Positions 8,706 through 17,094 of a DNA stretch of 64,000 nt are shown one piece after another. A program made the translations under genes and the position numbers. Position 1 is the first letter of the stretch. Every line of letters starts with the position of its first letter. The notes beneath the pieces were generated by a model, which made no database searches, had not been told where the DNA came from, and saw only the letters and a program-made list of their open reading frames with translations. Source of the DNA: CALMAK01 sp964392265 (GTDB taxonomy: Bacteria; Patescibacteriota; Saccharimonadia; Saccharimonadales; Saccharimonadaceae); the NCBI GenBank assembly GCA_964392265.1, contig CAYMOS010000001.1, forward strand, positions 124,001-188,000, read 5' to 3'.

Positions 8706-9053
8706 TTAATCGTATAGACCAGCCTGGGTAAGGACAGTCGTGAATTGCTTTTCCAGCTCATCCGCAGGCATTGTTATCACCTCTGATGAAGAGACGATAA
8801 CCGCTACATCATAGACCGCTGTCATACGCGGCAATTGATGACGAATAATTTCATATAAGCGACGACGTATGCGGTTGCGTCCAACGGCTGATTTATGAAC
8901 CTTCTTACTAACAACGATGGCGAATCGCGGCTGCTTGCGACGAGAATTGCGCGTCACCTTAATAGTAAAAAGGCGTGATCGCTCGGCCTGACCGCGTGAA
9001 TAAACATACCGCAAACTACCGTGACCATGAAATCTATATCGAAATGACAGCAT
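8706..9053 (-). CDS. rnpA: Ribonuclease P protein component
   Basis: 115 aa, basic. It has the start LSFRYRFHGHGSLRYVYSRGQ, then the family RNR-like segment (KVHKSAVGRNRIRRRLYEIIR). It is the protein cofactor of RNase P for 5' processing of tRNAs. A TACAAT -10 box lies 15 nt upstream of the ATG (minus strand, 9069-9074), beyond the rpmH terminator, so it may have its own transcript. Confidence 0.92.
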   Translation of the reverse strand: MLSFRYRFHGHGSLRYVYSRGQAERSRLFTIKVTRNSRRKQPRFAIVVSKKVHKSAVGRNRIRRRLYEIIRHQLPRMTAVYDVAVIVSSSEVITMPADELEKQFTTVLTQAGLYD

Positions 9054-9081
9054 AATAAACTGATTCCCATTGTACTACAAA

Positions 9082-9104
9082 ATACCACCCGTGACGGGTG
9101 GTAT
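9082..9104 (-). terminator. Intrinsic terminator between rpmH and rnpA
   Basis: Nine-bp perfect stem (ATACCACCC / GGGTGGTAT) with a 5-nt loop, followed on the minus strand by TTTTG. It lies 6 nt after the rpmH stop and may limit readthrough into rnpA. Confidence 0.7.
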
Positions 9105-9110
9105 TAAGGT

Positions 9111-9248
9111 TTAGACAGTCAGCCTCGCTCGGCCTTTGATGCGGCGGCGCTTTAGTACTTGGCGACCAGCCTTGGTCGAGATTCGTGCGCGGAACCCATG
9201 GGTTCGTGCACGATGACGCGTGTGTGGTTGGTGTGTTCTCTTTGGCAT
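9111..9248 (-). CDS. rpmH: Large ribosomal subunit protein bL34
   Basis: 45 aa. The translated sequence starts MPKRTHQPHTRHRARTHGF and ends with the basic RQVLKRRRIKGRARLTV, the bL34 pattern (normal length 44-47 aa). It is the first minus-strand gene left of oriC, the usual bacterial position. Confidence 0.93.
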   Translation of the reverse strand: MPKRTHQPHTRHRARTHGFRARISTKAGRQVLKRRRIKGRARLTV

Positions 9249-9516
9249 ATCTGTTAGATTGTACTATATTTTTCGCATCATATCAACCCGTAGGGGTTGA
9301 AAGTTACCTCATCTGCTGATGTAATACAGTTCTATTATCCCCAGGTTTAGTATAGATATCCACAAATATTAAGGTGTTGCGTATTTCTGTGGATAAATCA
9401 CCTCTCTGTTTAGGGTCTCGTTTCATGTTCATCCTTGTGGTTGTGGAAAACTTACTTATTGTCTATAGTAAGACATAGTTATTATCAACGAAGCTACCTA
9501 AGGGGAATAAGGGGTT
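9249..9516. other. Replication origin region (oriC), rpmH-dnaA intergenic
   Basis: A 268-bp AT-rich gap between divergent rpmH and dnaA. A perfect DnaA box (TTATCCACA on the minus strand, 9388-9396), near-matches ATATCCACA (9356-9364) and TTTTCCACA (minus, 9442-9450) are visible. The switch of gene direction (minus to the left, plus to the right) fits a bidirectional origin. dnaA promoter elements must also lie here, but none is distinctive. Confidence 0.8.
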
Positions 9517-10878
9517 ATGCATCACGCGTTATGGCAAAGTGTTTTGGGTGAGATCGAGTTGTCGATCTCAACAGCTAATTTCCAGACGTGGTTTAAAGAT
9601 ACAGAACTGATTGATTCTAACGATAATGAAGTTGTTATCGCCGTCAAGAATATCTTTGCCAAGAAACAATTTGAGGCAAGATTCAATACGCAAATCGCCG
9701 AAGTATTACAGAAAAATGGTATTACGCCCAAGAAAATTACCTATGAAATAAAGACCGTCGGCAAGAAAACACGGGTTAACCGTGAGACAACTCGGCAATA
9801 CAAAGAAGATGATATCCTTCCTCAACCACTCAGTACTGCCCCGTCGCGTCAATCCACTCAAACAGGCAACCTTAATCCTCGCTATACTTTTGATAATTTT
9901 ATCGTCGGTTCAAGCAATGACCTTGCCTACACCGCCTCACAGGCAGTTGCTGCTAATCCTGGGGTAAAATATAACCCCATCTATTTCTATGGTGGTGTTG
10001 GATTAGGTAAGACTCACCTTATGCAAGCGATCGGTAATGAAATAATTCGCAAACAACCTGATACACGCGTGCTCTATATTAGTAGTGAAACATTCGTCAA
10101 CGAATTTCTTGATCATATCAGGTTCAAGAAGAAGGGGTTTTCTGATAAATACCGTAATGTTGATGTATTGATTGTCGATGATATGCAATTTATTGCTGGC
10201 AAAGAAAAAACGCAGGAAGAATTCTTCCACACCTTTAATCATCTTCATCAAAACAACAAACAAATTATCATCAGTAGCGACAAGCCCCCTCGTAGCATCC
10301 CTACCCTGACCGAGCGTCTTCGTAGTCGTTTTGAGATGGGGATGGCAATCGATATCCAAATGCCAGATTTCGAAACGAGATGTGCCATTATCACAGCAAA
10401 AGCCGCTTTTTCAAATGTTGAATTACATCGAGACACCGTTGAATACCTTGCCACGAACATCAAAACAAACATCAGGGAGCTTGAAGGTGTTCTCAATCAG
10501 TTGCTTGCCTACGCCGAAATGCGCGGCATCGAACCAGACCTTGCCACTGCCGAAGGATTAATTGGCAATGTTCGTAGCACTCGCCCTCAGCATCTCAGTC
10601 CAAGACAGGTGATCGACAAGACAGCGCGTCATTTCCAGATCAAAGTAGATGAAATATGTAGCGCCAAACGCGACAAGCACATTGTTGTGCCTCGCCAGAT
10701 TGCCATGTATCTCTTGCGTAGCGAGCTCCATCTTAGCTTTCCTAAGATTGCCTCAGAGCTAGGGCGCAAGGATCACACGACCGCGATTCACTCTGTTGAT
10801 AAGATTGAAAAGGCAATAAAGCTCGATCATGTCATCCGCGAACAAGTTGTAACGATACGTGAGGCGCTGTATGGGTAA
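9517..10878 (+). CDS. dnaA: Chromosomal replication initiator DnaA
   Basis: 453 aa, full length. Domain I is at 1-80; the AAA+ domain has Walker A GGVGLGKTHL and Walker B VDVLIVDDMQF. The C-terminal DNA-binding domain has the signature ending in KDHTTAIHSVDKI. It binds the DnaA boxes on either side of its own gene and opens the origin. Confidence 0.97.
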   Translation: MHHALWQSVLGEIELSISTANFQTWFKDTELIDSNDNEVVIAVKNIFAKKQFEARFNTQIAEVLQKNGITPKKITYEIKTVGKKTRVNRETTRQYKEDDILPQPLSTAPSRQSTQTGNLNPRYTFDNFIVGSSNDLAYTASQAVAANPGVKYNPIYFYGGVGLGKTHLMQAIGNEIIRKQPDTRVLYISSETFVNEFLDHIRFKKKGFSDKYRNVDVLIVDDMQFIAGKEKTQEEFFHTFNHLHQNNKQIIISSDKPPRSIPTLTERLRSRFEMGMAIDIQMPDFETRCAIITAKAAFSNVELHRDTVEYLATNIKTNIRELEGVLNQLLAYAEMRGIEPDLATAEGLIGNVRSTRPQHLSPRQVIDKTARHFQIKVDEICSAKRDKHIVVPRQIAMYLLRSELHLSFPKIASELGRKDHTTAIHSVDKIEKAIKLDHVIREQVVTIREALYG

Positions 10879-11148
10879 TAGAGACTGTGGAAAGTGTGCG
10901 AAAAACCTGGCGATAATCCATAGGATAACCTGTCAGTCATTACCCACACCTAGCCATGAGACCATGTGTTTATCTAACCCTCATGTGAACAAACACTCAG
11001 AAACCCACTATTTATACCGTATTCTTCCCCACCACTTATCCCCTATGAAAAATGTCATTTCGCCCCTGTTGAATACATTTTTTACCCAGTTTCCACAGCG
11101 CCTACTATTACTACAACCAAATAAAATTTAAGAAAGGTAATAACAATA
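10879..11148. other. dnaA-dnaN intergenic region, second DnaA-box cluster
   Basis: 270 bp without a gene. It contains DnaA-box-like sequences, for example TGTGGAAAG near 10885, TTATCCCC near 11037 and TTTCCACAG near 11091. It is probably a second origin subregion, plus the dnaN leader with a weak AAGAAAGG ribosome site before 11149. Confidence 0.5.
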
Positions 11149-12249
11149 ATGGAACTCACTGTCACTCAGGAAAATCTCACCAAAGCACTTGCTGCAGTGA
11201 GTCGTGTTGCAAGTACAAAAACACAATTACCCATCTTGAATAATATTCTTTTAAGAACAGACGGCACCCGCCTACTAGTTGCTGCAACCAATCTTGAGAT
11301 CGCTTCGACCCAGTATATCGGGGCCAAGATTGTCTCGCATGGATCAATCACTATCCCGGCCAGATTAGTGTCAGAGTTTGTCGCTAGCCTTCCGAAAGGT
11401 CAGGTTGAATTAAAGGTGACAAATGATAAATTATCAATCACGAGTGGTCGCTATACTTCGGTGGTAAACGGGGTGATTGCTGACGAGTTTCCAGAACTAC
11501 CAACGATTGATGAGACTTCATCGATTCAGTACAGTATTACTGCCGAGGATTTTAAACAAGCAGTTTCACAAACTATCATTACAACGAGTAGTGACACTAC
11601 GAGGCCTGTCCTCACGGGCGTTTATTGGCACTCTTTTGAAGGATCGCTCTATCTTGCAGCAACTGATGGATATAGGCTGTCAGAACGCCGCCTTGTTGAG
11701 ACGGCTAGCGAAGTCTCGGCAATTATTCCGACACAGACGCTTCAGGAGGTACTACGGTTGATTGTCGATGGTGTCGATGAGGTGGAAATTCTGTTTGATG
11801 AGACACAGGTGAGATTCCGTCTTAACGAAGCAGAGGTCGTTAGTCGACTGATTGATGGCAACTTCCCCGACTATCGTCAATTAATACCCAAAGAAATGTC
11901 AACAAATGGCATTATTGCCAAGGAAGATTTTGTGCGCATCACCAAGATTGCCGGGTTGTTTGCAAGGGATTCGGGCGGCAGCATTACCTTAACGTTAGAC
12001 GCTGCTCAAAACACGATATCAATTCACTCTATTGCTTCTGAGTTGGGTGAAAATACTTCCGAGGCTAGCGCCAAGGTAGATGCTGATGGTGTCATTACGC
12101 TGAATTCACGGTACGTCAGTGATGCCTTATCAGTGATTGACGGAGATGAAATAATCTTTGGGTTTAACGGCAAGCTGTCACCGTCGGTCTTACGTAAAAG
12201 TGGTGACGATGTGAACTATTACCATGTCATTATGCCGCTAAAGAGCTAG
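11149..12249 (+). CDS. dnaN: DNA polymerase III beta subunit (sliding clamp)
   Basis: 366 aa, normal length, three repeated clamp folds. It starts MELTVTQENLTKALAAVSRV and ends with the clamp C-terminus (YYHVIMPLKS); ATDGYRLSERR in the middle is typical. It forms the processivity ring for the replicative polymerase and follows dnaA in the standard order. Confidence 0.96.
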   Translation: MELTVTQENLTKALAAVSRVASTKTQLPILNNILLRTDGTRLLVAATNLEIASTQYIGAKIVSHGSITIPARLVSEFVASLPKGQVELKVTNDKLSITSGRYTSVVNGVIADEFPELPTIDETSSIQYSITAEDFKQAVSQTIITTSSDTTRPVLTGVYWHSFEGSLYLAATDGYRLSERRLVETASEVSAIIPTQTLQEVLRLIVDGVDEVEILFDETQVRFRLNEAEVVSRLIDGNFPDYRQLIPKEMSTNGIIAKEDFVRITKIAGLFARDSGGSITLTLDAAQNTISIHSIASELGENTSEASAKVDADGVITLNSRYVSDALSVIDGDEIIFGFNGKLSPSVLRKSGDDVNYYHVIMPLKS

Positions 12250-12255
12250 GGTTTC

Positions 12256-13293
12256 ATGAATATCCGTCGGTTATCGGTGCAAAATGTACGGTCTCATGAC
12301 AAGAAGGTGATTGACTTATCAGATGAGACAACAGTACTCGTGGGAAGGAATGGCATCGGTAAAACTACCCTCCTAGAGGCGATCTATATTGCCCTTCAAG
12401 GTGTTTCATTTAAGGGTGCCGACGGTGATATTCTCAAACACGAAGCGCCGTGGTATCGAATAGATTTATTACTTGATGACGATACAACGCGCTCGGTCAC
12501 TTTTGATCCTGCTCGTACTAGCGGCAAAAAGCGGTTTATTGTGAATGAAAAAACTTCCTATCGACTATCTCCTCGGGACAAGTACCCTGTCGTATTATTT
12601 GAACCGGAAGATTTGCGCCTTTTACATGGATCTCCCACTCGTCGTCGACAATTCATTGATCATTTTGTCTCGCAAATCGATCCGACCTATACTGTTATCT
12701 TGCGCAAGTATGATCGGGCCTTAAAACAGCGCAATACTCTCCTGAAAAAAGATACTGTGACAAATGAGGATTTGTTTGTGTGGAATGTTGCTCTGAGCGA
12801 TTATGGGGCAAAAATTATCGAACAACGTGTATATGCAATTGAAATGATAAACAAGGAGTTAAATAATTATTATTGCGATATAGCACGGACTGACGATATT
12901 GTCTCGGCACATTACTCAGATACGCTGATAGGTAATTTATCCCAAAAACTTTTACGGGAACTGGAAGGTAAATTGCATTATGACAAGGTAGTAAAGCATA
13001 CCAGTGTCGGTCCGCACCGTCATGATGTACTAGTGCAATTTAATGGCAGCCCTGCCCTAGCGGTTGCCTCGCGTGGAGAGGTGCGGAGTATCGTGCTGGC
13101 GCTGAAGAGGATCGAGGTCCTATTGATCGAACAGCTTACTGAAGTTGCACCAATTGTCCTTCTTGATGATATTTATAGCGAACTAGATGAAAACCGACAG
13201 AAAAATACCATTACAGTATTACATAATCAAACAATATTAACCTCCGCAACTAACTATATCGAGTCGAGCCAACTAAAAGTTATTCAGCTGTAG
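12256..13293 (+). CDS. recF: DNA replication and repair protein RecF
   Basis: 345 aa SMC-like ATPase. Walker A GRNGIGKTTLLEAIY is at residue ~30, VGPHRHD in the centre, and the Walker B/D-loop LLDDIYSELDENR near the C-terminus. It acts with RecO/RecR to load RecA at gaps. It is 6 nt after dnaN and overlaps the convergent 13280 gene by 14 nt at its 3' end. Confidence 0.94.
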   Translation: MNIRRLSVQNVRSHDKKVIDLSDETTVLVGRNGIGKTTLLEAIYIALQGVSFKGADGDILKHEAPWYRIDLLLDDDTTRSVTFDPARTSGKKRFIVNEKTSYRLSPRDKYPVVLFEPEDLRLLHGSPTRRRQFIDHFVSQIDPTYTVILRKYDRALKQRNTLLKKDTVTNEDLFVWNVALSDYGAKIIEQRVYAIEMINKELNNYYCDIARTDDIVSAHYSDTLIGNLSQKLLRELEGKLHYDKVVKHTSVGPHRHDVLVQFNGSPALAVASRGEVRSIVLALKRIEVLLIEQLTEVAPIVLLDDIYSELDENRQKNTITVLHNQTILTSATNYIESSQLKVIQL

Positions 13294-14803
13294 AGTGTTT
13301 AGCGGTAAAGTTGATGGAATCGAATGGTAGATTGAGTGTTTTGATATAGTCTCGGCCAAGCTGTTCACAGTCGCCATCGGTCATATAGGTTTCGGTGGCC
13401 TCGGACAGAACAGTGAATGAACCGAGGGTATTATATGTCAATATGCAATCACCGTAAAGCACCGGAAAACTCGAAAATAATGTAGGAGCATAATGACTGG
13501 TATCGACAGGTTTTTTATAATTAATTTTACTCAAGTAAGACATATTGTAATCTAACGAAGTATCGAGATAAGATTCGTCACTCGTCTTTTTATTGAGGTA
13601 CAGCATGCTGTTTGCGATTGATGAAGTGATGTATACTTCTCCACTCTCTTTGAGGTATTGGAGATGGGTGATAATATGGCCGGTTGGCATGATGGCAACG
13701 GTTCGGGAAATGCCATTTTCGCCCAGTGATAACACGGATAACTCACGTGTATTTGCATACAGAAGTGTATTGTCATCAATCCAATCAACCGTGACGCTGC
13801 CTTGTATAGGAAGTTCCTGGAGGGTTGCAAGGTGAGCAGTGTCGTACAGGAGTACTCCTTTTTTGAAATCATCCATCACAAAGTACCGGCCATCCGGTGA
13901 TGGGAAGCTATTGCGATTATGAACACCGTCCTTCTTTGCAACAACCGATCCGTCCGAGGTGACGACAATCATCTCCGTTACTGGATCCTCGACACCTTCT
14001 TTTTGATGTTGTGACTCATCGAGAATGAGCAACCTATCTTCCCCGAGCGGGTAAATATTTACGGCGACGGCACGAGTGGTATATAGTTTGGTGAAATTTT
14101 TACCAAAATCAGTGCTACGATAGACGGTGTTCTTGTCGGATATATATATAACCCCTTTAGCACTAATAGCGGTGATGGCGTCATAAGAGAGCCCACCCTC
14201 AATAGATGTAACCGGAGTAAGACTGATTGCTCCCGATGATCGATCGACAGTAGAGATATTTTCACCGTCGAATGGCTGAGTGATACCTTTTATGCCGTCC
14301 TCCGTCCATGAAATGTCATTCGCATCAGTTTCGTCGATCATGAGCGGTGCGGCAGTACCCGAAAGCTTGTATGTCTTACCGTTAGATGTATCTGTATAGG
14401 TAATCGACTGATTATCGAGTACCCTGATATCTCGTGCATCAACATTGGCAATTGGTTCGGGAGTATGGTTATCTGGGATGTCTGCAAAGGAATATGATAA
14501 TTGTGTCAGGAAGGGACCAAAGTTCTTTGATTGTGATTGCTGTGTCGAAAAGCGCGACACAGTGATGACGTAATTGCCGCTGTCCCCAACATAGAAGAGT
14601 GATCCAACACCAGAAGCAACTTCGGTTAATTCACTACTATCACCACTACCGGTGCGCTTTTGGATAACAATCGCTGCGTCATCATCAGTTTTGATCGACA
14701 CAAATGACGTCATCATCAGTTTAATGACGACCAGTAAAACAATGATGGCAACAAAGACAGTTATGATAGTAATGATTTGTTTGCGTTTTGAAGTATCGTT
14801 CAT
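13280..14803 (-). CDS. Membrane-anchored beta-propeller-like protein of the T4SS locus
   Basis: 507 aa. One N-terminal membrane anchor (about 10-33, IITIITVFVAIIVLLVVIKLM), then an extracytoplasmic region with repeated beta-rich segments resembling propeller blades (for example DSGNYVITV, KGVIYISDKNTVYRS, DGRYFVMDDFKKGVLLYD). No catalytic motif is seen. AAGGAAAT precedes the ATG. It is the last gene of the minus-strand secretion-like operon; a scaffold or adhesion role is an inference. Confidence 0.6.
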   Translation of the reverse strand: MNDTSKRKQIITIITVFVAIIVLLVVIKLMMTSFVSIKTDDDAAIVIQKRTGSGDSSELTEVASGVGSLFYVGDSGNYVITVSRFSTQQSQSKNFGPFLTQLSYSFADIPDNHTPEPIANVDARDIRVLDNQSITYTDTSNGKTYKLSGTAAPLMIDETDANDISWTEDGIKGITQPFDGENISTVDRSSGAISLTPVTSIEGGLSYDAITAISAKGVIYISDKNTVYRSTDFGKNFTKLYTTRAVAVNIYPLGEDRLLILDESQHQKEGVEDPVTEMIVVTSDGSVVAKKDGVHNRNSFPSPDGRYFVMDDFKKGVLLYDTAHLATLQELPIQGSVTVDWIDDNTLLYANTRELSVLSLGENGISRTVAIMPTGHIITHLQYLKESGEVYITSSIANSMLYLNKKTSDESYLDTSLDYNMSYLSKINYKKPVDTSHYAPTLFSSFPVLYGDCILTYNTLGSFTVLSEATETYMTDGDCEQLGRDYIKTLNLPFDSINFTAKHSTAE

Positions 14804-14823
14804 AGTAAATTTCCTTTGTATGG

Positions 14824-16656
14824 TTAAAGAGTGGACGGGCCGCCTTGTTCGGGAAGCGCTTGCCAGAGTTTATGAAGGATGGGAATAATATCGACGAAGT
14901 AACGTTGGTTTGCTTTAGGGCAATTAAGTCGCGAACAACTAGGGCGACTATTACCTTTTACTTCATCAATATGAAGATGGGCGGTACCGCAGCCGTTAGG
15001 TCTAGCAGCACCAACAACGCCAATTTTTTGACCCGCTACGACCGTGTCACCTTTTTTAACAAGTTGGTTCATGGCGAGATGAAGGTAAGAAGTCGTTCGG
15101 TTACTACTCTTATCATAAATGCTAATAAACCTACCCGGACATCGATCTTGTGTAATAGCCGTCACGACACCAGGGCGCATAGCCACAACCTGAGTGCCTG
15201 ATTTCACTATTATGTCATGCGCTAAATAAGGGTGCCCAGCATGTGTCTTTACGTTATCCTCACTTACATCACTTTTTTTAACAATCAGTGGAAATGCTAG
15301 CCCGTCAATGGTAGTGACATCGCCGTCGCAGTTGGCTTCAGAGGTGCTAGGTGGTGATGTTGGATTGCCCGAGAAATCCTTAAATGCTTGTTTGGCATAT
15401 TCGGTACGGATCGATTTACCTCCACCTATCTCGTATTTATCTGCCACGATTCCGGCAGCCTCAGAGACGCTGTTGGTAGTGGTGACAACTTTATACACCG
15501 CCTCATAGCGTGTCTTCATCTCATGAGGAATGAATGCTAACTGCGCCTCAAGTGTTTTAGGGTCCATCTTCTTTTGCTTGGCAAATGCTACCATTTTCGG
15601 CCATCGATCGCTTTTATCCCACTGTACAATACCTGAGTGACCACTGCTGTTGACTGCTTTTGGATTAAAGTTATAGGTTCCGCCACCCGTCTCGATCATT
15701 AAACTGCCAATCATACCAGCGGCGCCTTGCTTGGTAAAGCCTTGCGACACGAGGTAATTGAAGGCTTTTTCAGCATCATTCTTACCTGTTAAGACGGTAG
15801 CGCTAGGTGCACTGGTGGCTGGACCACAGGTACAAGCCCCACTACTAATCGATCCTGATGGACCTCCTAGAAAGGCAAGCATCGCCAGGGCGCCAGGGCG
15901 ATTTTCGGTTTTACCTTCGAGATCATTCAATTTTTTTGGTCCTGCCCAAGAATCTGCATGAATCCATTTCATATCGAGATGACTCTCGTCGTATCCGTTC
16001 ATGACGTAGGGTGATTTATCAAAAGGCTCGTTTGCCATTTTGTACATATTGCCGCGGTTGTAGGCTAAAAATCCGTGCGCCCAATCTTCGATAGAGGAAT
16101 CAGCAGACAATTGAATCTGATAGACCGATTTTGCAATATTGGCGAATTTCTTAGCGGCTATTTCGGCATCTTCGGCAAGGGTTGCTCCGATAGGTTGTCC
16201 ATCGATACTGAGATACTTGCTTCCGGTGATTGGTTCGCCATTGGCAATGGATGATTTAGGGTCCATACTAGCCTCGCGGTAATGGATAGTTGCAATAACG
16301 GTCCAAGGTATTCCAGAGGCTTTTTCGCCCGCCTCGTAGGCTGCCCGATTTGCCTCGGCCTTCTCTTTCCATTTACCGTCTTCAAGTTGTTTTAGGGTAG
16401 CCTCAGGTAATGATGCTGTGCCGCTTGCACCTACAGCGCTCGCGCTCGCAGATGAAGTAGCACATGGTGATTCGCAGGGGTCATAGAATTGGACCGTGTT
16501 GCTGCTATAGAACTCGGGGTCGCCACACTCTTGGGTTTGTACGATAGCGGATGCTGACGAACTAACAAACACAGACACGACGGGAATAAAAACAGAAATG
16601 ACAAATAACAAAAGGAAGGCATGATTTGTTATGCTGTGTCGTTTTTTAATAATCAC
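14824..16656 (-). CDS. Secreted peptidoglycan hydrolase: lysozyme-like domains + M23 peptidase
   Basis: 610 aa. Signal/anchor segment at about 10-38. A first hydrolase-like region (about 90-225) contains WTVIATIHYREASMDP with a candidate catalytic Glu. A phage-tail-lysozyme-like domain follows (about 295-425; QGAAGMIGSLMIETGGG). The C-terminal M23 endopeptidase (about 455-600) has HPYLAHD and HLHI zinc ligands. GTG start with GAGGAG upstream. Such multi-domain wall hydrolases belong to conjugation/T4SS loci, where they open the wall for the channel; here it could also act on a host cell wall (inference). Confidence 0.8.
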   Translation of the reverse strand: MIIKKRHSITNHAFLLLFVISVFIPVVSVFVSSSASAIVQTQECGDPEFYSSNTVQFYDPCESPCATSSASASAVGASGTASLPEATLKQLEDGKWKEKAEANRAAYEAGEKASGIPWTVIATIHYREASMDPKSSIANGEPITGSKYLSIDGQPIGATLAEDAEIAAKKFANIAKSVYQIQLSADSSIEDWAHGFLAYNRGNMYKMANEPFDKSPYVMNGYDESHLDMKWIHADSWAGPKKLNDLEGKTENRPGALAMLAFLGGPSGSISSGACTCGPATSAPSATVLTGKNDAEKAFNYLVSQGFTKQGAAGMIGSLMIETGGGTYNFNPKAVNSSGHSGIVQWDKSDRWPKMVAFAKQKKMDPKTLEAQLAFIPHEMKTRYEAVYKVVTTTNSVSEAAGIVADKYEIGGGKSIRTEYAKQAFKDFSGNPTSPPSTSEANCDGDVTTIDGLAFPLIVKKSDVSEDNVKTHAGHPYLAHDIIVKSGTQVVAMRPGVVTAITQDRCPGRFISIYDKSSNRTTSYLHLAMNQLVKKGDTVVAGQKIGVVGAARPNGCGTAHLHIDEVKGNSRPSCSRLNCPKANQRYFVDIIPILHKLWQALPEQGGPSTL

Positions 16657-17089
16657 TCGTACTCTCCTCGTATGCGGTTATGATGTCATCCGGGACGCCT
16701 TCGAATTCCAAGTCTTCGCGATCGAGATGACTGGTAATACCGGTGATCACTTCGCCGTCTTTTATGATAGCGACCTCCGTGAAGGGAATATTTGTTTCAT
16801 TATCGTACGTATCGACAAAAACAAGTTTGTACCCGCCCTTTTCTTCTTTAATGGTAACATTTTTTACCGTAATCGTTGCAACTTTACCAGGTTGTGCTTT
16901 TATGAACTCTGTTATAGCCTGTGTATCTGATATCTTCCCTTTTTCGGCGGACTGTGTCGATTCTTTTGACGCCTGATTTGAGGGGGTGGTAGGTTGGGTG
17001 ATCCCTAGGATAAGCCAAAAGATAATCGACGCTGAAAGTAAGATGGCGACAAAGATAGTAATAAATGGATGTTTCTTGATAAACTTCAT
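16646..17089 (-). CDS. Small single-pass membrane protein of the T4SS locus
   Basis: 147 aa. It starts MKFIKKHPFITIFVAIL with one membrane helix (about 8-30), then a Ser/Thr/Gln-rich linker and a soluble beta-rich domain. Start 17089 is chosen over an upstream in-frame ATG at 17122 because the latter overlaps the 1060-aa gene and lacks a hydrophobic start. The 3' end overlaps the start of the hydrolase gene by 11 nt. Function not recognised. Confidence 0.65.
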   Translation of the reverse strand: MKFIKKHPFITIFVAILLSASIIFWLILGITQPTTPSNQASKESTQSAEKGKISDTQAITEFIKAQPGKVATITVKNVTIKEEKGGYKLVFVDTYDNETNIPFTEVAIIKDGEVITGITSHLDREDLEFEGVPDDIITAYEESTSDY

Positions 17090-17094
17090 ATACC